IMG/VR virus record: IMGVR_UViG_3300048625_000012
Span: 1 to 23,379 of that record
Source of the DNA: a virus
DNA: 23,379 bases
Strand: one strand, 5' to 3'
Part shown: one piece after another, positions 15,545 through 20,928 of the stretch
Layout of the letters: the number at the start of each line of letters is the position of its first letter
Numbering within the stretch: position 1 is the stretch's first letter
Notes under the pieces: model-generated
The model's input: the letters and a program-made list of their open reading frames with translations, nothing else
Told to the model about the DNA's origin: nothing
Databases searched by the model: none
Program-made: the position numbers and the translations under genes

Positions 15545-16675
15545 ATGCGAAATTTAATTAACATCTTTGAAGACCCTGCATTAAAGAAGCAAGTCATTGA
15601 CGTGGTAAAATCCACGGACGATGCAGCAGTATTGCAGAAAGTACTTAACACCCTAAAAGCCGGCAACATTGAGGAACGTATCACCAGCGTTCTATCCAAG
15701 GATGCTGATGCATCACGCTTCATTAAACAAATTGCACAAGTGATTGTGCATATTGATGCTCCAGTGGAGAGTAAGGATGCGTTCCTTAAACAATACAAGC
15801 AAGGTATCATTGATACTGGAAAGTTAATGGATGGCAATGCTCATTCGTTTGACGACTTGATTAGGGGCGACGACTTTGCAAAAGAGTTGTTTATTGTGCT
15901 ATCCAAAACTCTAACATCACAAGGCGTGGGCCCCGGCGAAGTTGCTCTTGCAGTAATGAGCCCAGACATTTCCTGGAGTGGACGTGCAGTTGGCGGTGGT
16001 GACATCCAAGTTGGCAACAAAGCAGTTGAAGTTAAAACCAGCATTAGCAGCGGCGGCCGTTGGATCAACACTCGCAAAGCTAACATGAACATGCAAGGCA
16101 TTCTTAAGGCAATTCAAGGAGCAATGGTTCCGGGACCAAATGGTCAAATTGAAGCATTGCCCGAGCGTATCAACCCAGACTACTGGGTAAACAAGATCCG
16201 CCCAGTTATTGAGCCAACACAGCTTAATGCAGTTACTAAAGTAATGGCCGATGGACTGTTTAATGCGGTTGATAACTCTCGTTACCAGCAAGCCCTTGAA
16301 GGTGGAGCAGCCGCCGACATCCGTGAAGCTATCCTAGCAGTTGGTTTTGATAACTACAAAGAGTATAGTAAGTTTGACGGAATGTTGCTAATGGATGTAA
16401 AGACTGAGTCTGCTCAATACTTCGAAGATTACGACTCAATGATTGGCAAGATCAAGAGCGATATGCCGTACATCTATGGTCCCGAGAGCGAAGGTATGCC
16501 AAAAGTAACATTACTACTAGGCGATGCTGGATATGATATGGGCGCAGCAGATGCTGCACCGGCTGCACCTGTTGCTGCACCAAAGTCTATTGTTGGCGGA
16601 CACACTAAGATAACCCCTCCTGGTAAGAGATCTGCGCCAGCTAGTGCCGACACTGGGATGAGAGCCAAACGATGA
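15545..16675 (+). CDS. PD-(D/E)XK nuclease-like protein
   Basis: 376 aa. A helical N-terminal region is followed by 'GVGPGEVALAVM' (E132) and 'GGGDIQVGNKAVEVKTS', giving D153 and E162-V-K164, the arrangement of a PD-(D/E)XK catalytic core. The C-terminal 60 residues are an Ala/Pro-rich linker and basic tail. The start 'MRNLINIFEDP' lies 4 nt after TAAATA. It follows the uvsX-uvsY operon and ends before a terminator, so a nuclease in recombination, repair or host DNA attack is plausible. The late-type motif would fit a virion or packaging-linked role instead. Family name not recognised. Confidence 0.65.
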   Translation: MRNLINIFEDPALKKQVIDVVKSTDDAAVLQKVLNTLKAGNIEERITSVLSKDADASRFIKQIAQVIVHIDAPVESKDAFLKQYKQGIIDTGKLMDGNAHSFDDLIRGDDFAKELFIVLSKTLTSQGVGPGEVALAVMSPDISWSGRAVGGGDIQVGNKAVEVKTSISSGGRWINTRKANMNMQGILKAIQGAMVPGPNGQIEALPERINPDYWVNKIRPVIEPTQLNAVTKVMADGLFNAVDNSRYQQALEGGAAADIREAILAVGFDNYKEYSKFDGMLLMDVKTESAQYFEDYDSMIGKIKSDMPYIYGPESEGMPKVTLLLGDAGYDMGAADAAPAAPVAAPKSIVGGHTKITPPGKRSAPASADTGMRAKR

Positions 16676-16704
16676 TGTTACGATAAAACAACATTAGCTA
16701 ACCC

Positions 16705-16744
16705 AAAAACGGTACCTGTGCTAAAATGCAGTGTACCGTTTTTT
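16705..16744 (+). terminator. Terminator after the nuclease-like gene
   Basis: 11-bp stem AAAAACGGTAC/GTACCGTTTTT (16705-16715 with 16733-16743), with an inner CTG/CAG helper in the 17-base loop. Its T-tract runs almost into the next gene. Confidence 0.88.
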
Positions 16745-16758
16745 AATGGATGATCAAA

Positions 16759-17523
16759 ATGCGTAAAACTTTAGTATTACTTTCGCTAGCCTTATTTGCA
16801 ACTTATTGCAATGCGGTATCAGTGCAGGTTGATAACACCGACTACGAAGCTAGCCTGTCTCTGCGAGTCAACGAAAAAGCCAAACGGGGCACAGTGCTCC
16901 TACTGAATGGATGCAACGGCCCGCGAAACATGCACTATCATGACTGGGCACGATACATTGACGATGCAGGGTACAATGCAATAGTGATTGACTCATTTAG
17001 CACCCGCGGACTGTCGAATATATGCTCAATTAAGGGTAACTCGTCATATTCCTACAATACAGTACAAGATGCAATAGCAGTTGGCAAGTGGGTTAAACAG
17101 CAACCGTGGAGCAACGGGAAGGTGTCGGTGATCGGGTTTTCCTTAGGTGGCATAACTTCGTTGCTGATTGCATCAGACGATTCGGGCGTATTTGCAAGTG
17201 CAGTGGCCTACTATCCGACCTGTAGAGAACCGATTGCTGAACGCAAACTAGCAATACCGCTGCAAATACATATAGGTCTTAGCGACGAATGGGCAGCGGC
17301 AGATCGCTGCAAAGCATTAGCCCAGTCTGAAAACTTTAAAGATGCTAAGTACAATTATTACGAAAATACACACCACGCATTTGACAGCTATGGTAGCGGA
17401 AGTGCAGTGTGCTGGAAGGGAACACAATGTGCCTATGGGTATAACGCAGATGCAAATGCCGTATCAAGGGACAGAGTTAAAATTTTTCTTAACGAGACGC
17501 TAAACACAGTTGACACGCAATGA
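16759..17523 (+). CDS. Exported dienelactone-hydrolase family alpha/beta hydrolase
   Basis: 254 aa from the ATG at 16759. An in-frame ATG at 16750 is also possible, but 16759 has GGA 8 nt upstream and gives a clean signal peptide: MRK, a hydrophobic stretch, and a cut after C-N-A. Numbered from 16750, the catalytic triad is S131 in 'GFSLGG', D179 in 'GLSDEW' and H209 in 'THHAF', with 'AVAYYPTC' as in dienelactone hydrolases. It should act in the periplasm or outside the cell on an ester or similar bond; substrate unknown. Such an enzyme is unexpected in a T4-like phage and looks like acquired cargo, perhaps acting on envelope, polysaccharide esters or nutrients. The promoter of the tRNA array lies in its last codons. 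Confidence 0.85.
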   Translation: MRKTLVLLSLALFATYCNAVSVQVDNTDYEASLSLRVNEKAKRGTVLLLNGCNGPRNMHYHDWARYIDDAGYNAIVIDSFSTRGLSNICSIKGNSSYSYNTVQDAIAVGKWVKQQPWSNGKVSVIGFSLGGITSLLIASDDSGVFASAVAYYPTCREPIAERKLAIPLQIHIGLSDEWAAADRCKALAQSENFKDAKYNYYENTHHAFDSYGSGSAVCWKGTQCAYGYNADANAVSRDRVKIFLNETLNTVDTQ

Positions 17524-17538
17524 TCAATTAGTTATAAT
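17510..17538 (+). promoter_or_regulatory. Perfect sigma70 promoter P1 for the tRNA array
   Basis: TTGACA (17510-17515), 17 nt, TATAAT (17533-17538). The -35 box is inside the hydrolase gene. Start of transcription would be about 3 nt before the first tRNA. Confidence 0.9.
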
Positions 17539-17547
17539 GTTCGTTAT

Positions 17548-17622
17548 GCACCAATAGCTTAATGGTAAAGCAGCCGACTCATAATCGGTTGAGTCTTGGT
17601 TCAATTCCAAGTTGGTGCACCA
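17548..17622 (+). tRNA. tRNA-Met or tRNA-Ile2 (CAT)
   Basis: Complete cloverleaf with encoded CCA: acceptor GCACCAA/TTGGTGC, anticodon arm GCCGA-CTCATAA-TCGGT, T-loop TTCAATT. The anticodon stem resembles that of lysidine-modified tRNA-Ile(CAT), so isoleucine is possible. Confidence 0.92.
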
Positions 17623-17627
17623 AATTT

Positions 17628-17702
17628 CTGGCGTTAGTACAATGGATAGTACAGCAAGCTTCTACCTTGCGAATGTGGGTTCGATTCCTGCACGCCGGAC
17701 CA
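17628..17702 (+). tRNA. tRNA-Arg (TCT)
   Basis: Acceptor CTGGCGT/ACGCCGG, anticodon arm GCAAG-CTTCTAC-CTTGC, T-loop TTCGATT, encoded CCA. The T-stem holds two G-T wobbles. Confidence 0.92.
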
Positions 17703-17712
17703 AACAAATTGC

Positions 17713-17741
17713 TTGACACTCTTGTGTTAAGCATATATAAT
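17713..17741 (+). promoter_or_regulatory. Perfect sigma70 promoter P2
   Basis: TTGACA (17713-17718), 17 nt, TATAAT (17736-17741), about 10 nt before tRNA-Leu. Confidence 0.88.
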
Positions 17742-17750
17742 AGAAGTATC

Positions 17751-17834
17751 GCGAGAGTGGTGGAATGGTATACACAGCAGACTTAAAATCTGCCGCCGAA
17801 AGGCTTACGGGTTCGAGTCCCGTCTCTCGCACCA
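17751..17834 (+). tRNA. tRNA-Leu (TAA), class II
   Basis: Acceptor GCGAGAG/CTCTCGC, anticodon arm GCAGA-CTTAAAA-TCTGC, long variable arm with GCC..GGC stem, T-loop TTCGAGT, encoded CCA. A normal bacterial tRNA-Leu, unlike the three short ones at 20112-20617. Confidence 0.95.
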
Positions 17835-17851
17835 AATGGTAAAAGTTGTAG

Positions 17852-17880
17852 TTGACACAGAAAGACAAGTGTCATACAAT
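17852..17880 (+). promoter_or_regulatory. Sigma70 promoter P3
   Basis: TTGACA (17852-17857), 17 nt, TACAAT (17875-17880). No tRNA follows; only A-rich sequence up to the next promoter P4. Confidence 0.75.
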
Positions 17881-17955
17881 TGAGGCTTGTAACAAACAAA
17901 GAAACGAAAGTTTAAACAAAAAGATAAATAAATTTACCAGATGTTGTTAAAGAGG

Positions 17956-17984
17956 TTGACAACAAAGGTAAATAAACATACAAT
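17956..17984 (+). promoter_or_regulatory. Sigma70 promoter P4
   Basis: TTGACA (17956-17961), 17 nt, TACAAT (17979-17984). ATG follows exactly 6 nt later, at the expected transcription start. Confidence 0.78.
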
Positions 17985-17990
17985 ACTAAC

Positions 17991-18140
17991 ATGATGCAAA
18001 ACATTCTTCATTCACTTAAACAACAACAGTCTACCTTAGGCACAGTGGCCTATTGGTCAGGGATGTCGTTTAGTTTGAATACGAATGATCGCGCACCGGA
18101 GATTAGTTTAGGGTTCTTAGAGGGAAGTGGTTACGCTTAA
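17991..18140 (+). CDS. Small protein of 49 aa, possibly leaderless
   Basis: Frame ATGATG...TAA, 49 aa, beginning MMQNILHSLKQQQSTLG and ending FLEGSGYA. No family recognised, no membrane segment. It sits between promoter P4, whose predicted start coincides with the ATG, and a strong terminator at 18167, so it has a full transcription unit of its own. No Shine-Dalgarno could exist in such a transcript. The second Met is an alternative start. Could be an early takeover peptide. Promoter and terminator are seen; the protein itself is unproven. Confidence 0.5.
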   Translation: MMQNILHSLKQQQSTLGTVAYWSGMSFSLNTNDRAPEISLGFLEGSGYA

Positions 18141-18166
18141 CAAGTAGTAGCTAACAAACTTAAAGG

Positions 18167-18197
18167 ACCCTAGGATTAAAAACCCTAGGGTTTTTTG
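18167..18197 (+). terminator. Terminator after the 49-aa frame
   Basis: ACCCTAGG (18167-18174) pairs with CCTAGGGT (18184-18191), loop rich in A, followed by TTTTTT. Confidence 0.9.
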
Positions 18198-18214
18198 TTT
18201 TAAGGAAGAAATTT

Positions 18215-18367
18215 TTGAAGGTAGACTTTAATAAAAGAATTCGTGAAGTAAAGTTTACTGCCGAGCATACGCTAACAACAGAACAACGTAATACGTTGAT
18301 TCAAGAAAAGTTAGAACGTGCAAGGAAGGAACTAGAAAGCCGTAAAAAGTTTTCACTTCACGCATAG
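18215..18367 (+). CDS. Small coiled-coil-like protein of 50 aa
   Basis: TTG start with AAGGAAG about 5 nt upstream, 50 aa. Sequence is lysine- and glutamate-rich with a likely helix 'EQRNTLIQEKLERARKELESRKKF'. No relative recognised. It lies right after the terminator at 18167 and before the first long structured RNA, so it would need read-through or an unseen promoter. The good ribosome site and coding-like composition favour a real gene. Confidence 0.5.
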   Translation: MKVDFNKRIREVKFTAEHTLTTEQRNTLIQEKLERARKELESRKKFSLHA

Positions 18368-18479
18368 ACAGTGTTAGATAAGTGCTATATGCCCAGGTAA
18401 CGAGGACCTGAAAGAACACTATAATAATCTTTAAACGGGCGGACAGTTGGATGAAATGCTGGCGGTAACAGCAGAGTAC

Positions 18480-18689
18480 AAATAACTGGTTAGGGTATCG
18501 ACCCTAACATATCCTGTAGCAATACAGGGTATTCACAAACAAACTAGAAGACTAGAATATATTTGAAACATATTTTTTGGCAGCGACCCACTAGTTTGTT
18601 TATGAATACCTTAAGGATGACGATGATAGATAGATTCTGATTCTATACTATGTCCGAGCCCAGCGCCGGAAACCTTAAGGAATATATTT
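18480..18689 (+). ncRNA. Structured RNA element 1
   Basis: No tRNA or gene in 18368-18689, but dense folding. Hairpin GTTAGGGT-ATCG-ACCCTAAC (18489-18508), then ATAT, hairpin CCTGTA-GCAA-TACAGG (18513-18528), then a 20-bp stem (18528-18547 with 18591-18610, one wobble) around a 43-nt loop. Two palindromes CCTTAAGG (18609-18616 and 18673-18680) can pair with each other around an anticodon-arm-like hairpin ATAGA-TTCTGAT-TCTAT. Architecture is shared with 20795-20927. 18368-18479 shows no clear gene. Confidence 0.5.
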
Positions 18690-18764
18690 GGATGTATAGC
18701 AAAGTGGTAATGCACTACCTTCATACGGTAACTATCGCTAGTTCGAATCTAGCTACATCCACCA
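18690..18764 (+). tRNA. tRNA with CAT anticodon (Met or Ile2)
   Basis: Acceptor GGATGTA/TACATCC, anticodon loop TTCATAC with a 4-bp stem plus one mismatch, T-arm GCTAG-TTCGAAT-CTAGC, encoded CCA. Confidence 0.9.
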
Positions 18765-18766
18765 AG

Positions 18767-18913
18767 TTTTGAGATAGACGTAGGACTTGAGTCCCACATA
18801 GCATAGTGTAGTGTCTACTACATGATAACGCCAGGCTGCTATAGTGGTTGATAAACTCGTCCATACGAGACAATCCAGTGAGTCCTCCCAGGAGGATAGT
18901 TGGGCTCTCAAAA
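18767..18913 (+). ncRNA. Structured inter-tRNA segment
   Basis: TTTTGAGA (18767-18774) pairs perfectly with TCTCAAAA (18906-18913) across 147 nt. Inside are small hairpins GGACT-TG-AGTCC, CTCGT-CCAT-ACGAG and CCTCC-CA-GGAGG. No T-loop and no CCA. May be one folded RNA between two tRNAs. Confidence 0.35.
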
Positions 18914-18922
18914 ACCTTTTAT

Positions 18923-18997
18923 GGGGGCAGCAGAGGGCTGCGGATCTGCCTTGCACGTAGATTGTCTAGAGGGGTTCGATACCCCCGGCCTCCACCA
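18923..18997 (+). tRNA. tRNA-Ala (TGC), reduced D-arm
   Basis: Acceptor GGGGGCA/GGCCTCC keeps the alanine identity pair G3-T70. Anticodon arm TCTGC-CTTGCAC-GTAGA, T-loop TTCGATA, encoded CCA. The D region is only 15 nt (GCAG-AGGG-CTGC), and pair 49-65 is mismatched. Confidence 0.75.
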
Positions 18998-19004
18998 AAA
19001 TAAT

Positions 19005-19078
19005 CTGGGTATAGGATAATGGTAGTCGACGAGTCTTGGATACTCGAGGCGCTGGTTCGATTCCAGCTACCCAGACCA
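19005..19078 (+). tRNA. tRNA-Pro (TGG)
   Basis: Acceptor CTGGGTA/TACCCAG, anticodon arm CGAGT-CTTGGAT-ACTCG, T-arm GCTGG-TTCGATT-CCAGC, encoded CCA. Confidence 0.92.
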
Positions 19079-19083
19079 ATCAC

Positions 19084-19172
19084 GGGGAGTTATGCAGGCT
19101 GGGCCTGTCACGGTCTTGAAAACCGATGGACTGCGAAAGTGGTTAGAGTTCGATTCTACTATCTCCCCGCCA
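19084..19172 (+). tRNA. tRNA-Ser (TGA)
   Basis: Acceptor GGGGAGT/TCTCCCC with a T-T mismatch at pair 7, anticodon loop CTTGAAA, long variable arm, discriminator G, CCA. The T-stem pairs only if one A is bulged (TAGAG with CT-A-CTA), a possible sign of decay. Confidence 0.82.
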
Positions 19173-19178
19173 AATTTT

Positions 19179-19252
19179 ACCTGGTTAGTTAAATGGTATA
19201 ACGGAGGCTTGATAAGCCTTTATCACAAGTTCGATTCTTGTACCAGGTACCA
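19179..19252 (+). tRNA. tRNA-Ile (GAT)
   Basis: Acceptor ACCTGGT/ACCAGGT, anticodon arm GAGGC-TTGATAA-GCCTT, T-arm ACAAG-TTCGATT-CTTGT, encoded CCA. Confidence 0.94.
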
Positions 19253-19260
19253 AAGTTAAT

Positions 19261-19344
19261 GGATACTCGACACAGTTGGAGAGGTGTGGCTGGCTGTAAC
19301 CCAGTTCGTAAAGTGAGTAGGTTCGATTCCTACAGTATCCACCA
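19261..19344 (+). tRNA. tRNA-Tyr (GTA)
   Basis: Acceptor GGATACT/AGTATCC, anticodon arm GCTGG-CTGTAAC-CCAGT, long variable arm as in bacterial tRNA-Tyr, T-arm GTAGG-TTCGATT-CCTAC, CCA. Confidence 0.92.
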
Positions 19345-19351
19345 AGTTTAT

Positions 19352-19428
19352 ATACCAGTAGTTCCAATTGGCAGAACAGCAGTCTCCAAAATTGCGTGAT
19401 GGGAGTTCGAATCTCTCCTGGTATGCCA
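19352..19428 (+). tRNA. tRNA-Trp (CCA)
   Basis: Acceptor ATACCAG/CTGGTAT, anticodon arm GCAGT-CTCCAAA-ATTGC, T-loop TTCGAAT, discriminator G, CCA. Confidence 0.92.
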
Positions 19429-19433
19429 TATAT

Positions 19434-19509
19434 GCCCTTGAAACCTTTAATGGATGAGGTCCTGTCTTGTAAGCAGGAGAAGTCGGTTCGATTCCGGACT
19501 GGGGCACCA
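19434..19509 (+). tRNA. tRNA-Thr (TGT)
   Basis: Acceptor GCCCTTG/CTGGGGC with one T-T mismatch and a wobble, anticodon arm CCTGT-CTTGTAA-GCAGG, T-loop TTCGATT, CCA. Confidence 0.9.
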
Positions 19510-19515
19510 AGTTAT

Positions 19516-19594
19516 TCCGAGAAATCCAAGCAAGGTGCAGGGACCTGACTGTTAATCAGTGGTTAGGTGGGTTCGATTCCCACACTCGGAGCCA
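19516..19594 (+). tRNA. tRNA-Asn (GTT)
   Basis: Acceptor TCCGAGA/ACTCGGA (pair 7 is A-A), anticodon loop CTGTTAA on a 4-bp stem, T-arm GTGGG-TTCGATT-CCCAC, discriminator G, CCA. Confidence 0.88.
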
Positions 19595-19599
19595 ATTAT

Positions 19600-19771
19600 G
19601 TCTAGTTGGAAATGAAAGTAACCCAAAGGGAGCGCTCTGAACAGGCGCTGTTTAGTACGCTTACAAAGTAATTGTCCTGACTGTTCAACCCAAGAGGTGT
19701 TAAACCCGTAGATTTAGTTCCTACGCTCTCGCTCAAGGGATGTTGCTGTGTCACAACAGCACTAGACTCCA
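19600..19771 (+). ncRNA. tRNA-ended RNA, 172 nt, no normal T-loop
   Basis: GTCTAGT (19600-19606) pairs with ACTAGAC (19761-19767), followed by T, CCA and the same ATTTTT trailer seen after real tRNAs. Next to the acceptor is a T-arm-like hairpin GCTGT-GTCACA-ACAGC with a non-standard loop. The body holds AGCGC..GCGCT and CGTAG..CTACG hairpins and a possible GAACAG/CTGTTC pseudoknot. Confidence 0.45.
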
Positions 19772-19779
19772 ATTTTTAT

Positions 19780-19858
19780 CACTGTGTTAAGCGGGGCCGC
19801 TATGTGTAGCCTTGCAAATAGTTAGTAATGTGTACTGCAACTTACACCACAGTGTCCA
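19780..19858 (+). ncRNA. tRNA-sized RNA, 79 nt, degenerate
   Basis: CACTGTG (19780-19786) pairs with CACAGTG (19848-19854), then T, CCA and ATTTTT. T-stem GTGTA/TACAC has an 8-nt loop CTGCAACT. No convincing anticodon arm. Either a decayed tRNA or a tRNA-like RNA. Confidence 0.45.
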
Positions 19859-19866
19859 ATTTTTGT

Positions 19867-19940
19867 TCGGGGATGGTGTAATGGTAACACAACAGACTTT
19901 GACTCTGTCGTTCCGGGTTCGAGCCCCGGTTCCCGTGCCA
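19867..19940 (+). tRNA. tRNA-Gln (TTG)
   Basis: Anticodon arm ACAGA-CTTTGAC-TCTGT, T-arm CCGGG-TTCGAGC-CCCGG, acceptor TCGGGGA/TTCCCGT with T1-T72 unpaired, discriminator G, CCA. Confidence 0.92.
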
Positions 19941-19947
19941 GTTTTAT

Positions 19948-20022
19948 AGTTCCTTAGTTCAGCGGTAGAACGCTACATTGACATTGTAGAGGTCGGTGGT
20001 TCGACACCACTAGGAACTACCA
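19948..20022 (+). tRNA. tRNA-Val (GAC)
   Basis: Acceptor AGTTCCT/AGGAACT, anticodon arm CTACA-TTGACAT-TGTAG, T-arm GGTGG-TTCGACA-CCACT, CCA. Confidence 0.93.
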
Positions 20023-20025
20023 AAT

Positions 20026-20101
20026 GCAACTTTAGCTGATGTGGTCATAGCGGTGGTCTGAAGAGCCATTGAACCAGGTTCGATCCCTGGAGGTTGCACC
20101 A
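20026..20101 (+). tRNA. tRNA-Phe (GAA)
   Basis: Acceptor GCAACTT/AGGTTGC, anticodon arm GTGGT-CTGAAGA-GCCAT, T-arm CCAGG-TTCGATC-CCTGG, CCA. Confidence 0.93.
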
Positions 20102-20111
20102 AAATTTAAAT

Positions 20112-20188
20112 GCCCCGTTACGCTAATTGGTAGTGCGGATTCTCTCAAAAGGAGTTGGCTGTCTGTTCGAATCAGACACGGGGTACCA
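20112..20188 (+). tRNA. tRNA-Leu-anticodon (CAA), class I short variable loop
   Basis: Complete 77-nt cloverleaf: acceptor GCCCCGT/ACGGGGT with G1-T72 wobble, D-arm CGC..GCG, anticodon arm ATTCT-CTCAAAA-GGAGT, variable loop of only 5 nt (TGGCT), perfect T-stem GTCTG/CAGAC, A73, CCA. The anticodon says leucine, but the long variable arm of bacterial tRNA-Leu is absent. Confidence 0.85.
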
Positions 20189-20195
20189 AGTTTAT

Positions 20196-20452
20196 TTCGT
20201 TATAGAGTAGAGAGAAGGTAGAGCAGCATTGAGTAGATGAGATAATACATCTAGTAGCACAAAGTAGATAACAATCGCGTAGGCTTTAAAACCAAACACT
20301 GTGAGCCCGGGAAGTGCGGGACAGGTTGAAATGTGTGAAAAGTGAGATAAGGCATTGAGGGGATGTGAGGGTAACTTTTGGAAACTCACGGGGCACCCAG
20401 CATACGCGATTTAAGCCCCGGGTCGCAGGTTCGAGTCCTGCTAACGAAGCCA
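20196..20452 (+). tRNA. Expanded tRNA-like gene, 257 nt
   Basis: TTCGTTA (20196-20202), directly after the trailer of the previous tRNA, pairs perfectly with TAACGAA (20442-20448), followed by G and CCA. A canonical T-arm GCAGG-TTCGAGT-CCTGC abuts the 3' acceptor strand. Between lie about 215 nt instead of about 45, with hairpins TAGATG..CATCTA, CCCG..CGGG, GTGAG..CTCAC and CGGGGC..GCCCCG. No anticodon can be assigned. A purine-rich stretch follows the 5' acceptor strand. Confidence 0.6.
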
Positions 20453-20460
20453 CATACAAT

Positions 20461-20537
20461 GCCTTCGTACGCTAATTGGTAGTGCGGATAGTTTTAGAAA
20501 CTGTTGGTTGGGGGTTCGAATCCGCCCGAAGGTACCA
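20461..20537 (+). tRNA. tRNA-Leu-anticodon (TAG), class I short variable loop
   Basis: 77 nt, acceptor GCCTTCG/CGAAGGT with G1-T72, the same D-arm sequence as the CAA copy, anticodon arm ATAGT-TTTAGAA-ACTGT, variable loop TGGTT, T-stem with a G-G mismatch at 51-63, CCA. Confidence 0.85.
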
Positions 20538-20540
20538 TAT

Positions 20541-20617
20541 GCCCCTGTACGCTAATTGGTAGTGCGGACAGACTTAAAATCTTTTGGTTGCAGGTTCGAA
20601 TCCAGCCAGGGGTACCA
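20541..20617 (+). tRNA. tRNA-Leu-anticodon (TAA), class I short variable loop
   Basis: 77 nt, acceptor GCCCCTG/CAGGGGT with G1-T72, same D-arm as its two neighbours in the family, anticodon loop CTTAAAA, variable loop TGGTT, T-stem mismatch A-A at 51-63, CCA. The second TAA anticodon of the array, beside the normal class II one at 17751. Confidence 0.85.
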
Positions 20618-20620
20618 AAT

Positions 20621-20649
20621 TTGACACTTAATGAAATGGGTGCTATAAT
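20621..20649 (+). promoter_or_regulatory. Perfect sigma70 promoter P5
   Basis: TTGACA (20621-20626), 17 nt, TATAAT (20644-20649), then ACACAC and ATG of a 4-codon frame. No larger gene follows before P6. Confidence 0.88.
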
Positions 20650-20715
20650 ACACACATGTTAAGAAATTAGCATAAAGTGTAGAGTAGCATAAAAACAACA
20701 GTTAGAAAATAACAG

Positions 20716-20744
20716 TTGTCCAATAAAGAAATTGGTACTATAAT
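20716..20744 (+). promoter_or_regulatory. Sigma70 promoter P6
   Basis: TTGTCC (20716-20721), 17 nt, TATAAT (20739-20744), then ACATAC and ATG (20751) of a 12-codon frame. The downstream stretch ACATGTTAA is shared with P5. It would transcribe structured element 2 and tRNA-Glu. Confidence 0.72.
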
Positions 20745-20794
20745 ACATACATGTTAAACAAACAACGCAGCGCAGTGATCGTACTGTAATGCTA

Positions 20795-20927
20795 ACAGTC
20801 TTTAAAAAGATACTGTCATATATCCCTGTACAAGTTACAGGGCTCTATATGCAAACACAATGCCGAACAATCAAATCGCCTAAAGTGATATTAGCGTAAA
20901 GCGGATGAGTATTGTGTTTACATATAG
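20795..20927 (+). ncRNA. Structured RNA element 2
   Basis: Hairpin ACAGT..ACTGT (20795-20816), CATAT, hairpin CCCTGTA-CAAGT-TACAGGG (20824-20842), then a 17-bp stem with one mismatch (20845-20861 with 20911-20927) around an inner CTAA-AGTGATA-TTAG hairpin. It ends one base before tRNA-Glu. Same order of parts and similar loop-closing sequences as element 1. Confidence 0.55.
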
Positions 20928-20928
20928 T

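Noticed and set aside
18378-18480. RNase P RNA-like phrases (CCAGGTAACG, CAGAGTACAAATAAC)
   Set aside because: Short similarities only; the conserved core order of RNase P RNA is not present.
19256-19510. 84-codon minus-strand frame across three tRNAs
   Set aside because: Lies over complete tRNA genes. Such frames arise from conserved T-arm sequence (GTTCGA read in reverse).
20196-20452. Group I intron in the expanded tRNA
   Set aside because: No recognisable P7/S element such as a GACTA/TAGTCC pair and the insert is short for a group I intron. Kept as an unknown insertion.
20196-20452. Typical tmRNA
   Set aside because: No G3-U70 alanine pair in the acceptor and no tag reading frame ending in ALAA. 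Only the overall architecture is similar.
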